Below, in pieces: positions 24,819 through 33,902 of a stretch of DNA of 64,000 nt. A program made the position numbers and the translations under genes. The notes beneath the pieces are model-generated. The model did not search any database and was not told where the DNA came from. It saw only the letters and a program-made list of their open reading frames with translations. This DNA comes from DASQFQ01 sp963802905 (GTDB taxonomy: Bacteria > Actinomycetota > Thermoleophilia > Solirubrobacterales > Solirubrobacteraceae). Location: positions 496,001-560,000 of the forward strand of contig CAWDKH010000004.1 of NCBI GenBank assembly GCA_963802905.1, written 5' to 3'. Each line of letters opens with the position of its first letter. Position 1 is the stretch's first letter.

Positions 24819-25583
24819 ATGCTGACCCACACGTCCACGGCCGCACGGCCGGCCACGAGCATCGCCGTGTCCGCCCGTCGCGTGTCGCGTCAGTACGGCG
24901 ACGGCGAGTCGGCCGTCCACGCGCTGCGCGGCGTCACGCTCGAGGTCCCCGTCGGCCAGTTCACGGCCGTCATGGGTCCCTCCGGCTCTGGCAAGTCGAC
25001 GCTCATGCACCTCCTCGCCGGGCTCGACCGCCCGACGAACGGCCGCGTGAAGGTCGGCGACGAGGACATCACCGAGATGGCCGACAAGCAGCTCACCAAG
25101 CTGCGCCGCCGCCACATCGGCTTCGTCTTCCAGCAGTTCAACCTGCTGCCGATGCTGACGGCGGAGGAGAACATCCTCCTGCCGCTCTCGATCGCCGGGA
25201 GCAAGGCCGACAAGGCGGCCGTCGCGTCGCTGGTCGCCCGCGTCGGGCTCGGCGAGCGCCTCGGCCACAAGCCGTCGCAGCTCTCCGGCGGCCAGCAGCA
25301 GCGCGTCGCGATCGCCCGCGCGCTCGTGTCGAAGCCGACGGTGCTGTTCGCCGACGAGCCGACCGGCAACCTCGACTCGACGTCGGGCGCCGAGGTGCTC
25401 GAGCTCCTGCGCGAGGCCGTCGAGCTCGACAGCCAGACCACGGTCATGGTCACCCACGACCCGCGCGCGGCCGCGAGCGCCGACCGCGTCCTGTTCCTGG
25501 CCGACGGTCAGATCGTCAACGACCTCTACGCGCCCGACGAGGAGCAGATTCTCGCCGCGATGAAGGAGGCGACCCAGCGATGA
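24819..25583 (+). CDS. ABC transporter ATP-binding protein (MacB/LolD type)
   Basis: 254 aa from ATG 24819, preceded by GAAAGG. All ABC motifs are intact: Walker A GPSGSGKST, Q-loop FQQFNLLPML, signature LSGGQQQR, Walker B VLFADEPTGNLD and switch histidine in VTHDPR. The sequence is that of the MacB/LolD/FtsE-like subgroup, which works with FtsX-type permeases in mechanotransmission rather than classical transport. The stop overlaps the permease ATG (ATGA). Confidence 0.96.
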   Translation: MLTHTSTAARPATSIAVSARRVSRQYGDGESAVHALRGVTLEVPVGQFTAVMGPSGSGKSTLMHLLAGLDRPTNGRVKVGDEDITEMADKQLTKLRRRHIGFVFQQFNLLPMLTAEENILLPLSIAGSKADKAAVASLVARVGLGERLGHKPSQLSGGQQQRVAIARALVSKPTVLFADEPTGNLDSTSGAEVLELLREAVELDSQTTVMVTHDPRAAASADRVLFLADGQIVNDLYAPDEEQILAAMKEATQR

Positions 25584-27988
25584 CCCGCGTCGCCCTCAAG
25601 GGGCTGGCGAGCCGGCCCGTCCGCACACTCCTGACGACGCTGGCCATCGTGCTCGGCGTCGGCATGGTGACCGCGGCGTTCACCCTCACCGACACGATGC
25701 GCGGCGCCGCCGACTCGCTGTCCTCCGCCGCCTACGACGGCACGGACGCCGTCGTCACCAAGCGCACCGCGTTCGCGGTCGACTCGAAGGACTACACGAT
25801 CCAACGGCCCAGCATCGACGCGTCTGCGCTCGAGACGGTCCGCTCCGTGCCGCAGGTCGGCGCCGCCGTCGGGGACATCTCCGACCAGGCGCAGATCATC
25901 GGCCGCAACGGCAAGCCCGTCGGCGACGGCCCCTACTTCGCGTCGGGCTTTGACTCGAAGGTCAAGGGCGCCGGCAAGCTGACGGCGTTCCGCCTCCAGG
26001 ACGGTCGCTGGGCGACCGGGCCGGGCGAGGTCGTCATCGACGCCGCCACGTCCGAGAACGAGCGCTACCCGATCGGGCACAGCGTGAAGATCACGACCCG
26101 CGGCGCGGCTCGCGAGTTCCGTGTCGTGGGCGTCGCCCGCTTCGGGACCGTGAAGTCGCTCGGCACCGTGACGACCGCGGTGTTCGATCTGAAGACCGCG
26201 CAGCAGCTGTTCGACAAGCAGGGCCGTTACGACTCGATCCTCGTGGCGGGGCGCTCCGGCGTGCCCGCGGCCGACGTCCGCAAGGCCGTCGCGGCGAAGG
26301 TCGGGCCCGGCGCGCAGGTGCAGACGGCGGCAGCCCATGACCGCTTCACCCTCGACGGGCTGAAGCAGTTCATCGGCATCCTCAAGACGGTCCTGCTCGT
26401 GTTCGGCGGCGTGGCGGTCCTGGTGGGCGCGTTCACGATCTTCAACACGCTGTCGATCACCGTCGCCCAGCGCACGCGCGAGTTCGCGATGCTGCGCATG
26501 GTCGGCGCCGCGCGCCGTCAGGTGCTCGGCTCGGTGATGATCGAGGCGCTCGCCCTCGGGCTCGGCGCGTCGATCATCGGCATCGGTGCCGGCTTCGCCA
26601 TCGCGGCTGGGCTCAACGCCGTGTTCGGTGCTCTCGACCTCTCGCTGCCCCAGGCGGGCACCGTGTTCGAGGCCCGCACCGCGATCGTGGCGCTGCTCGT
26701 CGGCACGCTGGTGACGCTGGTCGCCGGCTTCCGCCCGGCGCGGCGGGCGACGAAGATCGCTCCCGTCGCCGCCCTGCGTGACGCCGACCCGTCGGCTCGC
26801 AAGCTGCGGCTCCCGGCGCGCGCGGTGCGCGGTGCGGCGTCGCTGCTCGGGCGTCCCGCGGCCGTCGTCGGCGGCTCCGCCGGCAAGCTGGCGCGCCGCA
26901 ACGCGATGCGCCATCCGGGCCGGACGGCGGTCACCGCGAGCGCGCTGATGATCGGCGTGATGCTCGTAACCGCGGTCACGGTCGTGGCCAACGGCCTCCG
27001 TCAGGAGACCAAGGGCACGCTCAACGACCGCATCGCCGCCTCGCACGTGATCACTGCGGAGGACGGCTGGTCGCCGATGAACCCGGAGGTCGTGCAGGCC
27101 GCGGCGAAGGTCCCGGGCGTGAAGGCGGTCAGCTCGCTGCGGCAGGACGGCGGCCTCGTCGCCGGCCAGAAGGAGATCGTCAACGGCGTCGACCCGGCGA
27201 CCATCGGCAAGGTGTTCGACTTCCGCTGGGAGGACGGCTCCAACACGGTCCTCTCCTCGCTGGGCGACGACGGCGCGGTGGTCGACGAGGGCTGGGCGAC
27301 CGAGCACGGCCTGAAGGTCGGCGACGCGCTGACCGTCACCTCGGCGAAGGGCGTCAAGCTGCCGCTCACGGTCCGCGGCATCGAGGACTCGCCGGTGCTG
27401 GACTCGCTCGGCCTGGGCCCGATCACGGTCTCGAGCGCGGTGTTCACGCGCGCCTTCGAGAACCAGCGCGACCGGCTCGGGTTCGTCACCACGAGCGACC
27501 CGGCGGCGCTGGACAAGGCGCTCGCCGGCTTCCCGGACGCGAAGGTCCTGAGCAAGGACGGCTTCATCGACGAGATGACGGCCGACATCGACACGCTGCT
27601 CGCCGTCTTCATGGTGCTGCTGGCGCTGGCGGTGATCGTGTCGCTGTTCGGGATCGTCAACACGCTCGTGCTCTCGACGTTCGAGCGCACGCGTGAGCTG
27701 GGCATGCTCCGCGCGGTCGGCATGACGCGCCGGCAGGTCCGGCGGATGATCCGCCACGAGAGCATCATCACGGCGCTGCTCGGCGCCGCGATGGGCATCG
27801 CCGCCGGCCTCGGCATCGCGGCGATCCTCGCCTCCGTGTTCGCTGACGAGGGCCTGACGTTCGCGGTTCCGGTCGGCTCACTGGTCGCCTTCTCGCTGGT
27901 GGCGATCGTGGCCGGCGTGCTCGCCGCCATCCTGCCCGCGCGCCGCGCGGCGCGGATGGACGTGCTCACCGCGCTCGCCTACGAGTAG
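25580..27988 (+). CDS. FtsX-like ABC permease (duplicated MacB-type)
   Basis: 802 aa. The protein has two FtsX modules. An N-terminal membrane helix (about 17-37) is followed by a large extracellular domain, then three helices around 268-290, 318-345 and 362-385. A second helix at about 455-475 with another extracellular domain leads to the last three helices around 674-700, 735-755 and 768-790. Each module ends in the family pattern of two arginines before the cytoplasmic tail (PARRATKIAPVAALR, PARRAARMDVLTALAYE). The typical FtsX box TREFAMLRMVGAARRQV occurs in the first module and RELGMLRAVGMTRRQV in the second. Probable export of peptide, lipid or drug. Confidence 0.95.
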   Translation: MTRVALKGLASRPVRTLLTTLAIVLGVGMVTAAFTLTDTMRGAADSLSSAAYDGTDAVVTKRTAFAVDSKDYTIQRPSIDASALETVRSVPQVGAAVGDISDQAQIIGRNGKPVGDGPYFASGFDSKVKGAGKLTAFRLQDGRWATGPGEVVIDAATSENERYPIGHSVKITTRGAAREFRVVGVARFGTVKSLGTVTTAVFDLKTAQQLFDKQGRYDSILVAGRSGVPAADVRKAVAAKVGPGAQVQTAAAHDRFTLDGLKQFIGILKTVLLVFGGVAVLVGAFTIFNTLSITVAQRTREFAMLRMVGAARRQVLGSVMIEALALGLGASIIGIGAGFAIAAGLNAVFGALDLSLPQAGTVFEARTAIVALLVGTLVTLVAGFRPARRATKIAPVAALRDADPSARKLRLPARAVRGAASLLGRPAAVVGGSAGKLARRNAMRHPGRTAVTASALMIGVMLVTAVTVVANGLRQETKGTLNDRIAASHVITAEDGWSPMNPEVVQAAAKVPGVKAVSSLRQDGGLVAGQKEIVNGVDPATIGKVFDFRWEDGSNTVLSSLGDDGAVVDEGWATEHGLKVGDALTVTSAKGVKLPLTVRGIEDSPVLDSLGLGPITVSSAVFTRAFENQRDRLGFVTTSDPAALDKALAGFPDAKVLSKDGFIDEMTADIDTLLAVFMVLLALAVIVSLFGIVNTLVLSTFERTRELGMLRAVGMTRRQVRRMIRHESIITALLGAAMGIAAGLGIAAILASVFADEGLTFAVPVGSLVAFSLVAIVAGVLAAILPARRAARMDVLTALAYE

Positions 27989-28000
27989 GGGCGAAACCTG

Positions 28001-28034
28001 CCGGCGGGGTCGGGGGCAACTCCGACCCCGCTGG
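28001..28034 (+). terminator. Strong hairpin between FtsX gene and Rrf2/SUF operon
   Basis: A ten-base-pair stem GCGGGGTCGG/CCGACCCCGC (28004-28013 with 28022-28031), extended by a G-T and two C-G pairs, closes an eight-base loop. It follows the permease stop by 15 bases and lies 16 bases before the regulator's ATG. It can serve as terminator of the exporter operon. The same symmetry could also be an operator for the Rrf2 regulator. Confidence 0.55.
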
Positions 28035-28049
28035 TAGGATTAGGCCTCG

Positions 28050-28505
28050 ATGATCTTCACCACCAAGGCGGAGTACGGGGTGCGGCTGCTGATCCAGCTG
28101 GGCCTCCGCGCGGAGGCCGGACCGGTGTCGCTCAAGGCGGTCGCAGCGGCGGAGAATCTGCCGCTCGCGTACCTCGAGCGGATCGCCGCGCTGCTCAAGA
28201 AGGCCGACCTCGTCGAGGCGACGCGCGGTGCCCATGGCGGCTACGTGCTCGCCCGCCCCGCCGAGGAGATCACGATGGACGCGGTGGTGCTCGCGCTCGA
28301 GGGCGCGATCGCTCCGATGGAGTGCTTCGTCGCCGACAAGGACGACGCCCGGGTGTCGTGCTCGCACGGCCTGGACGAGAGCCACTGCGCCACCAAGCTG
28401 ATGTGGACGCGCGTGCAGATGGGGGTCATCCGCTCCCTCCAGCGCACCACGCTGAGCGAGCTTGTCGAGTTCGCGCAGTCCGACAAAGACCTTTCGCTTA
28501 CTTAG
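28050..28505 (+). CDS. Rrf2-family iron-sulfur regulator of the SUF operon
   Basis: 151 aa. The N-terminal winged helix (TTKAEYGVRLLIQL, RGAHGGYVLARPAEEIT) is typical Rrf2. Three cysteines, C92, C104 and C113, in the loop EC...SCSHGLDESHC correspond to the [2Fe-2S] ligands of IscR/SufR-like regulators. In such proteins cluster loss changes DNA binding, so suf expression tracks Fe-S demand. The gene leads the sufC-sufS-sufU operon with six bases before sufC. TAGGAT at 28035-28040 may be its -10, which would leave almost no 5' leader. Confidence 0.93.
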   Translation: MIFTTKAEYGVRLLIQLGLRAEAGPVSLKAVAAAENLPLAYLERIAALLKKADLVEATRGAHGGYVLARPAEEITMDAVVLALEGAIAPMECFVADKDDARVSCSHGLDESHCATKLMWTRVQMGVIRSLQRTTLSELVEFAQSDKDLSLT

Positions 28506-28511
28506 GAGACC

Positions 28512-29285
28512 ATGGCTGACCTCGAGATCCGCAACCTGCACGTCAGCGCAGGGGAGAAGTCCATCCTGCGCGGCGTGGACCTACACGTCCGCTCGGGCGA
28601 GTTCCACGCGCTGATGGGCCCGAACGGGTCCGGCAAGTCGACCCTGGCCAACGCGATCATGGGCCACCCGAACCTCGACGTCACCGAGGGCCAGATCCTC
28701 TTCGACGGCGAGGACATCACGGAGGCCGATCCGGACGTCCGCGCCGTCGCCGGGCTGTTCATGGCGTTCCAGTATCCGGTGGCGATCCCGGGCGTGACGA
28801 CCACGAAGTACCTGCGCATGGTGATCAACGCGCACCGCGAGGCGCGCGGCGAGAAGCCGATCCCGCTGAAGGAGTTCCGCCAGACGGTCGAGGCCGCGAT
28901 GGAGCTCACGCACGTGCCGAAGGAGTTCTCGTCGCGCTACATCAACGACGGCTTCTCCGGCGGCGAGAAGAAGCGGATGGAGATCCTCCAGATGGCGCTC
29001 CAGAAGCCGAAGCTCGCGGTGCTCGACGAGACCGACTCTGGCCTCGACATCGACGCGCTCAACACCGTCGCCAAGGGGGTCAACACGATCTCCAAGGACT
29101 CCGACATGGGCGTCCTGATCATCACCCACTACCAGCGCATCCTGCACATGGTGATCCCGCAGTTCGTGCACATCATGTTCGACGGCCGGATCGTCAAGGA
29201 GGGCGGGCCTGAGCTCGTCACCGAGCTGGAGAAGCACGGCTACGGCTGGATCCGCGACGAGGTCGCCGCAGGCGCCTCTGCATGA
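28512..29285 (+). CDS. sufC: Fe-S cluster assembly ATPase SufC
   Basis: 257 aa with AGGAGA six bases upstream. ABC-ATPase motifs are intact: Walker A GPNGSGKST, the SufC-type signature FSGGEKKRMEI, Walker B LAVLDETDSGLDID and switch histidine in ITHYQR. DETDSGLDID in place of DEPTNHLD-like sequences distinguishes SufC from transport ATPases. It partners with SufB and SufD, which in this genome are encoded about 8 kb downstream at 37456-40135, not next to it. ATGA overlap with sufS. Confidence 0.97.
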   Translation: MADLEIRNLHVSAGEKSILRGVDLHVRSGEFHALMGPNGSGKSTLANAIMGHPNLDVTEGQILFDGEDITEADPDVRAVAGLFMAFQYPVAIPGVTTTKYLRMVINAHREARGEKPIPLKEFRQTVEAAMELTHVPKEFSSRYINDGFSGGEKKRMEILQMALQKPKLAVLDETDSGLDIDALNTVAKGVNTISKDSDMGVLIITHYQRILHMVIPQFVHIMFDGRIVKEGGPELVTELEKHGYGWIRDEVAAGASA

Positions 29286-30490
29286 GCCTGACGGTCCCCG
29301 CCTCCGGCGAGTTCCCCGTGCTCGAGCGCGAGGCGATCGCCTACCTCGACTCCGCGGCGACGTCACAGACGCCGCGGAGCGTGATCGAGGCGATGGACCG
29401 GTACTACCTCGAGGCGCGGGCGACCGTACACCGCTCGACCTACGCACTCGCCGCCGAGGCGACGGAGATGTTCGAGGGCGCCCGCGACCGGATCGCCGCG
29501 TTCACCGGCTCGACGCCGGGCGAGACGATCTTCACCCGCAACGCGACCGAGGCGATCAACCTCGTCGCGTGGTCATGGGGCCGCAGCAACCTGGGTGAGG
29601 GCGACGTCATCGCCCTCACCGAGATGGAGCACCACTCCAACATCGTGCCGTGGCAGATGCTCGCGCAGGATCGCGGCGCGCGGCTCGAGTACGTGGGGAT
29701 CACCGACGACGGGCGGCTCGACCTCGAGTCTTTGGATGCCGTACTGGCACAGTCGCCGAAGGTGCTCGCCGTCGCGCACGTGTCGAACGTGCTGGCGACG
29801 GTCAACCCGCTCGAGGAGATCGCCCGCCGCGCCCACGCGGCCGGCACGATCGTCGTCGTCGACGGCGCCCAAGCGGTCCCGCACCTGCCGGTCGACGTCG
29901 CCGCGCTCGGCGTCGACTTCTACGCCTGGACCGGGCACAAGGCCTACGGCCCGACCGGCATTGGCGTCCTGCACGGGCGCCGCGAGCTGCTCGAGGCGAT
30001 GCCGCCGTGGCTCGGCGGCGGCCACATGATCAAGCGCGTCGGCCGCGACGAGTCGACCTACGTCGACCCGCCCGCGCGCTTCGAGGCCGGGACCTCGGCC
30101 GTCGCCGAGGCGATCGGGCTCGGCGCCGCCGTCGACTTCCTGAGCGAGATCGGGATGGACGAGGTGCGCGCGCACGGTCGCGAGATCGCCGCGTACGGGC
30201 TCGAGCGCCTCGGCGCGGTCGAGGGGCTGACCCTCTACGGGCCCGCCGACGTCGAGCAGCGCGGCGGCGCGCTCGCGTTCAACCTCGACGGGGTCCACCC
30301 GCACGACGTCTCCGAGATCATCGGCCGCGAGGGCGTCTGCATCCGCGCCGGCCACCACTGCGCGCAGCCGCTGATGCGCCGCCTCGGCGTCGCGGCCACC
30401 TCGCGCGCGAGCCTCGCGGTGCACTCGACCCACGTGGACGTCGATCGCCTGATCGACGCGCTCGGCTCCGTCCGGAGCGTGTTCGGCTGA
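29282..30490 (+). CDS. sufS: Cysteine desulfurase SufS
   Basis: 402 aa. Fold type I PLP enzyme: YLDSAATSQTPRSVIEAMDRYY is the N-terminal signature (cited by its ends), TRNATEAINLVAWSWG binds the cofactor phosphate, the aspartate in VVVDGAQAVPHLPVD stacks on PLP, and the lysine in WTGHKAYGPTG is the Schiff base. RAGHHCAQPLMRRLG holds the sulfur-carrying cysteine (short-loop group II/SufS type). It strips sulfur from cysteine and hands it to SufU, whose gene starts at the last base of this one. Confidence 0.96.
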   Translation: MSLTVPASGEFPVLEREAIAYLDSAATSQTPRSVIEAMDRYYLEARATVHRSTYALAAEATEMFEGARDRIAAFTGSTPGETIFTRNATEAINLVAWSWGRSNLGEGDVIALTEMEHHSNIVPWQMLAQDRGARLEYVGITDDGRLDLESLDAVLAQSPKVLAVAHVSNVLATVNPLEEIARRAHAAGTIVVVDGAQAVPHLPVDVAALGVDFYAWTGHKAYGPTGIGVLHGRRELLEAMPPWLGGGHMIKRVGRDESTYVDPPARFEAGTSAVAEAIGLGAAVDFLSEIGMDEVRAHGREIAAYGLERLGAVEGLTLYGPADVEQRGGALAFNLDGVHPHDVSEIIGREGVCIRAGHHCAQPLMRRLGVAATSRASLAVHSTHVDVDRLIDALGSVRSVFG

Positions 30491-30909
30491 TGGACGAGCT
30501 GTACCGGGAGAACATCCTCGATCACTACAAGCAGCCGCACAACTGGGGCGAGCTGGAGGGTGCCGACCTCGAGTTCGAGGACTTCAACCCGCTGTGCGGC
30601 GACGAGCTGAAGGTGCAGATCAAGGTCGACGGGGAGAATCGCGTGGAGGAGTTGCGCTTCTCCGGCCACGGCTGCGCGATCTCGCAGGCGAGCGCCTCGA
30701 TGGCCTCCGACGAGGTGATCGGGATGCCGATCGACGAGCTCGTGCGGCTCGACAAGGACTTCATCCTGGAGCTGCTGGGGATCGACATCTCCGCGACGCG
30801 CATGAAGTGCGCGCTGCTGTCGCTGAAGGTGCTCAAGAGCGCCGGCCTCGGGCAGGCCGCGGCGTGGGAGGCCGAGACGCCTCCGAGCGCCGCCGAGTCC
30901 GGGGCGTAA
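30490..30909 (+). CDS. sufU: SufU zinc-dependent sulfur acceptor/Fe-S scaffold-like protein
   Basis: 139 aa, ATG overlapping the sufS stop by one base (TGATG). The three cysteines with an aspartate that bind zinc are visible: NPLCGDEL, GHGCAISQAS and MKCALL. The MDELYRENILDHYKQPHN start is typical. In Gram-positives and actinobacteria SufU accepts persulfide sulfur from SufS by ligand exchange. The last gene of the first SUF cluster. Confidence 0.95.
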   Translation: MDELYRENILDHYKQPHNWGELEGADLEFEDFNPLCGDELKVQIKVDGENRVEELRFSGHGCAISQASASMASDEVIGMPIDELVRLDKDFILELLGIDISATRMKCALLSLKVLKSAGLGQAAAWEAETPPSAAESGA

Positions 30910-30913
30910 GCCA

Positions 30914-31669
30914 TTGTCGGACCGGATCGCCTACGAGCTGATCCGGTTCCGCACTCGCGACGGCGGCGACACGACCGTCTACCTCGTCCGTCATCCGCTC
31001 GCGGAGACGCGCGCGTCGGTGAAGCTGTTCAGCGAGCCGGAGCGGCTCGACCACTGGTGCCGTGCCGAGGGCGTTGCCGAGGCGCTCGTCGCGGGGTTCT
31101 TCGTGCGTGACCCCTACCGGCCGCTCGGCGAGGTGCGGCTCGGCGGGCGCGCGGTCGAGTTCGAGCCGGTCGAGGCGCAGTGGGCCGAGCGGCGCGCGTG
31201 CGTGCACGTCGACGGGGCGGTCCGGCTCGCGCCGCGCGGGGAGCTCCCTGACGGCGGCGATCTCGTCCAGGCCGGTCCCCTGCTCGTGCGCGACGGGCGC
31301 TCCCTGATGGACGGCGAGGACACCGAGGGCTTCTCCGCCGGCTCCGCGCAGTTCGACTCCGACATCACGGCCGAGCGCCACCCGCGCTGTGCGCTCGGCG
31401 TCGGCGAGGACGAGCTGCTGGCGGTCTGCTGTGACGGGCGGCGCACGGGCGTCGACGCCGGGCTCGACCTGGCGGAGCTGGCGCGGCTGATGATCTCCTT
31501 CGGCGCCCGCGAGGCGATCAACCTCGACGGCGGAGGGTCGGCGACGCTGATCCACCGCGGGCATCTGCTCAACCGCCCCTACTCGAACCATGACCAGCCC
31601 GCGCCCGAGTCGCGCCCCGTGGTCACCGCCCTCCTGTTCCAGCCGGCAGGTAGTAGCAGCGGTCCTTGA
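30914..31669 (+). CDS. Phosphodiester glycosidase (NAGPA-domain) family protein
   Basis: 251 aa from a TTG at 30914, four bases after sufU. The C-terminal NLDGGGSATL box is the signature of the phosphodiester-glycosidase domain (N-acetylglucosamine-1-phosphodiester alpha-N-acetylglucosaminidase-like). RHPRCALGVGEDELLAVCCDG and the preceding AGPLLVRDG are conserved core strands. No signal peptide is seen. It probably hydrolyses a sugar-phosphodiester linkage, possibly in wall polymers. Its 3' end overlaps the ankyrin-GNAT gene on the other strand by 47 bases. Confidence 0.85.
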   Translation: MSDRIAYELIRFRTRDGGDTTVYLVRHPLAETRASVKLFSEPERLDHWCRAEGVAEALVAGFFVRDPYRPLGEVRLGGRAVEFEPVEAQWAERRACVHVDGAVRLAPRGELPDGGDLVQAGPLLVRDGRSLMDGEDTEGFSAGSAQFDSDITAERHPRCALGVGEDELLAVCCDGRRTGVDAGLDLAELARLMISFGAREAINLDGGGSATLIHRGHLLNRPYSNHDQPAPESRPVVTALLFQPAGSSSGP

Positions 31670-33764
31670 GCGCCGGCCGGAGCTCGAACCCGAGCCGGCG
31701 GTAGAACGGGATCGAGTCGGGGGTCGGGCCGAGCACCACGTGCGTGACCTCGAGCTGCAGCGCGCGGGCGAGCAGCGCGCGGCCGATGCCCTGCCGCCGG
31801 TGCTCCTCCAGCACAGCAAGCTCGAGCACCACCGCCGTGTCGCCCTGCGTGAACGTGCTCACGACGCCGACCGCCCGGCCGTCGCGGCGCGCCACATAGC
31901 GCGCGTGCGCGCCGACCGCGCCTGCACCGAAGTCGACCGCCTCGGTGACCGCCCGGTACTCGTCGCGGTCCGCGGGCTCCCCCGCCGGCTCGCCGAGATC
32001 GAGCGCGGCGAGCGGCGCGCCCATCACCACGGCGGTCCGCTCCGGGCGGCAGCCGGCGGCGATCAGGCGCTCCCCGAGATCGCTGTCTGCGGAGACGAGC
32101 CACTGCGCCGGCGCGCCGCCCATCCAGGCGATCACCTCGGCAGGGTCGCCGTCCAGCGCGCTGCACACGACGCCGTTCTCGGCGTTGGACTCGGCGCCCG
32201 TCCGCACCGCGAAGCCGTCGCCGACCTCGATCCGCTCGGCGCCCGGCAGCGCGTCGAAGTAGGCCGCGTGGGCCGCGTGGTCGAGCTCGGCGTAATCGGG
32301 CGGGTCCGGTTCGGCGGCCTGCACCTCGAGCCACTCGGCCAGCTCGGGCGTGGCCTCGTGGAGCATGTCCGGCTCGATCTCGGCGCCCGCCTGCACCAGC
32401 CGCTGCGCGATTCGGACGTGGTCGGTGCCGCCGCCCGCGATCGGGCCGGGGGAGTGGAACGAGCCGTGCGCCGTCCAGCCCAGCGGCGTGCCGCCGATGC
32501 CCGGCTCGGCACGCGCCGTGGCGTCGGCACCGCGGGCGAGCAACGCCGCGACGACCTCGCCGTGCCCCCACCAGGCGCCGTGATGCAGCGGCGTGCCGCC
32601 CATCTGTCCCGGCCGCCCGACCGGCACGCCGAGGTCGAGCAGCAGCTCGACCCCTGCGCGACGCCCCTCCGCCGCCGCCTGGTGGAGCGCGTCGGCGAAC
32701 TCGGTGCGGATGCGCTCGACGCGGTCCGGGTGCTCGGCCGCCATGCGTAGTGCGCCGTCGCGGTCACCGGCGAAGCAGAGTCCGATCAGCTCGTCGACGG
32801 GGCCGATCTCGCGGCGCGCGCCGAGCGCCGCGAGCACCTCGCAGAGGTCCGGCCGCCCGATCCGCCACGCGAGCCCGTACGGCGTGCGCTCGTTCTCCTC
32901 GTCCCACGCGTGCACGTCGGCGCCGGCGGCCACGAGCATGCGGATCACCTCCGGCGAGCGCCCGCGGTAGACCGCCCACAGCAGCGAGCGCTCGACCTCG
33001 TGCCCGGGCTCGTGGTCGAGCAGCAGCCGCAGCATCTCGGGCCGCTCGACGTCGAGGCAGTGCGCGATCGCGTTCGTGCCCTCGACCTTCGCGCCCGCGG
33101 CGAGCAGCAGCCGCAGGCAGGCGTCGTCGGCAGTCTCGGTCGCGTGGTAGACGGACTCGTCGTCGTTGGGGTTCGCGCCCGCCTCGAGCAGCAGCGCGGT
33201 CATCCGCGGCTCGTGGGCGACGCCCGCCGCGCCGTAAAGCGCGCCGAGCGAGCCGAACTCCGGGTGCTGCCAGCTCGAGTCCGGGTCGGCGCCGCTGTCG
33301 AGCAGCGCCCGCGCGGACGCGACGAGCCCGTCGGTGCGCTCGCCGCCGAGGAACGCGGAGTGGCACGGGTAGAGCAGCGGCAGCCAGTCGCGCGCGCCGG
33401 TCGGCCGCGTGGCGAGGCCGGGGTCGGCGGCCAGCGCCGCCCGCACGCGGTCGGCGTCGCCGAGCACCAGCGCGGCGTCGAAGCTCTCGCGCCCGAGGTC
33501 GGGGTCGAGCGCGAGCAGCGCCTCGGCGTGGTCGCGGCGCCCGTTCGTCGCCTCCTCCACGAGCTGCCGCGCCCGGTCCTCGCGCGCGACCGCCTCTGCC
33601 TCGACCCGCCGCACGAGCCGCGGCCAGCTCGCCTCGCCGAGCTCGCGCGCGACGGCGCGCTGTGCGTCGGAGAGCCGCAGCTCGCCGCCCTCCTCGCGCG
33701 CCGCTTTGACGCGTCGCTTCGCCTCGCGCCGGGCGCGGTCGAGATCGATCCGTCCTGCATCCAT
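31623..33764 (-). CDS. Ankyrin-repeat protein fused to a GNAT acetyltransferase
   Basis: 713 aa. A GAGGTGAT site precedes the ATG. An N-terminal helical region (about 1-90) is followed by a long set of ankyrin-like repeats to about residue 455, with phrases such as LLLEAGANPNDD, LLLAAGAKVEG, MLVAAGADVHAWDEENERTPY and GGTPLHHGAWWGHGEVVAALLARGADATA. Residues about 480-713 form a GNAT fold, with the acetyl-CoA loop EHRRQGIGRALLARAL (RRxGIG), VVSTF and a terminal SIPFYRRLGFEL. Such a fusion suggests substrate selection by the ankyrin surface. I know no characterised homologue. Confidence 0.88.
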   Translation of the reverse strand: MDAGRIDLDRARREAKRRVKAAREEGGELRLSDAQRAVARELGEASWPRLVRRVEAEAVAREDRARQLVEEATNGRRDHAEALLALDPDLGRESFDAALVLGDADRVRAALAADPGLATRPTGARDWLPLLYPCHSAFLGGERTDGLVASARALLDSGADPDSSWQHPEFGSLGALYGAAGVAHEPRMTALLLEAGANPNDDESVYHATETADDACLRLLLAAGAKVEGTNAIAHCLDVERPEMLRLLLDHEPGHEVERSLLWAVYRGRSPEVIRMLVAAGADVHAWDEENERTPYGLAWRIGRPDLCEVLAALGARREIGPVDELIGLCFAGDRDGALRMAAEHPDRVERIRTEFADALHQAAAEGRRAGVELLLDLGVPVGRPGQMGGTPLHHGAWWGHGEVVAALLARGADATARAEPGIGGTPLGWTAHGSFHSPGPIAGGGTDHVRIAQRLVQAGAEIEPDMLHEATPELAEWLEVQAAEPDPPDYAELDHAAHAAYFDALPGAERIEVGDGFAVRTGAESNAENGVVCSALDGDPAEVIAWMGGAPAQWLVSADSDLGERLIAAGCRPERTAVVMGAPLAALDLGEPAGEPADRDEYRAVTEAVDFGAGAVGAHARYVARRDGRAVGVVSTFTQGDTAVVLELAVLEEHRRQGIGRALLARALQLEVTHVVLGPTPDSIPFYRRLGFELRPALKDRCYYLPAGTGGR

Positions 33765-33816
33765 CGCCGATCACCTCACGTGTCGCCCGCGGTCCGCGTG
33801 CCGGGCAGAGGTCGAT

Positions 33817-33861
33817 CGGAACACGACATTCCGTTCGCTCGTCGAGGTGGGCCTGAGGCCC
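33817..33861. promoter_or_regulatory. Two short palindromes in a 138-base gap
   Basis: The non-coding gap 33765-33902 holds CGGAA-N7-TTCCG (33817-33833) and the perfect 13-base palindrome GGGCCTGAGGCCC (33849-33861). They lie between two minus-strand genes. The second may be a terminator stem for the ankyrin-side transcript's neighbour, the first an operator. No clear promoter was identified. Confidence 0.25.
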
Positions 33862-33902
33862 TGCCCGCGGACCAGGGTGCGCCCTCGTGCGCGCCGCGGA
33901 CG

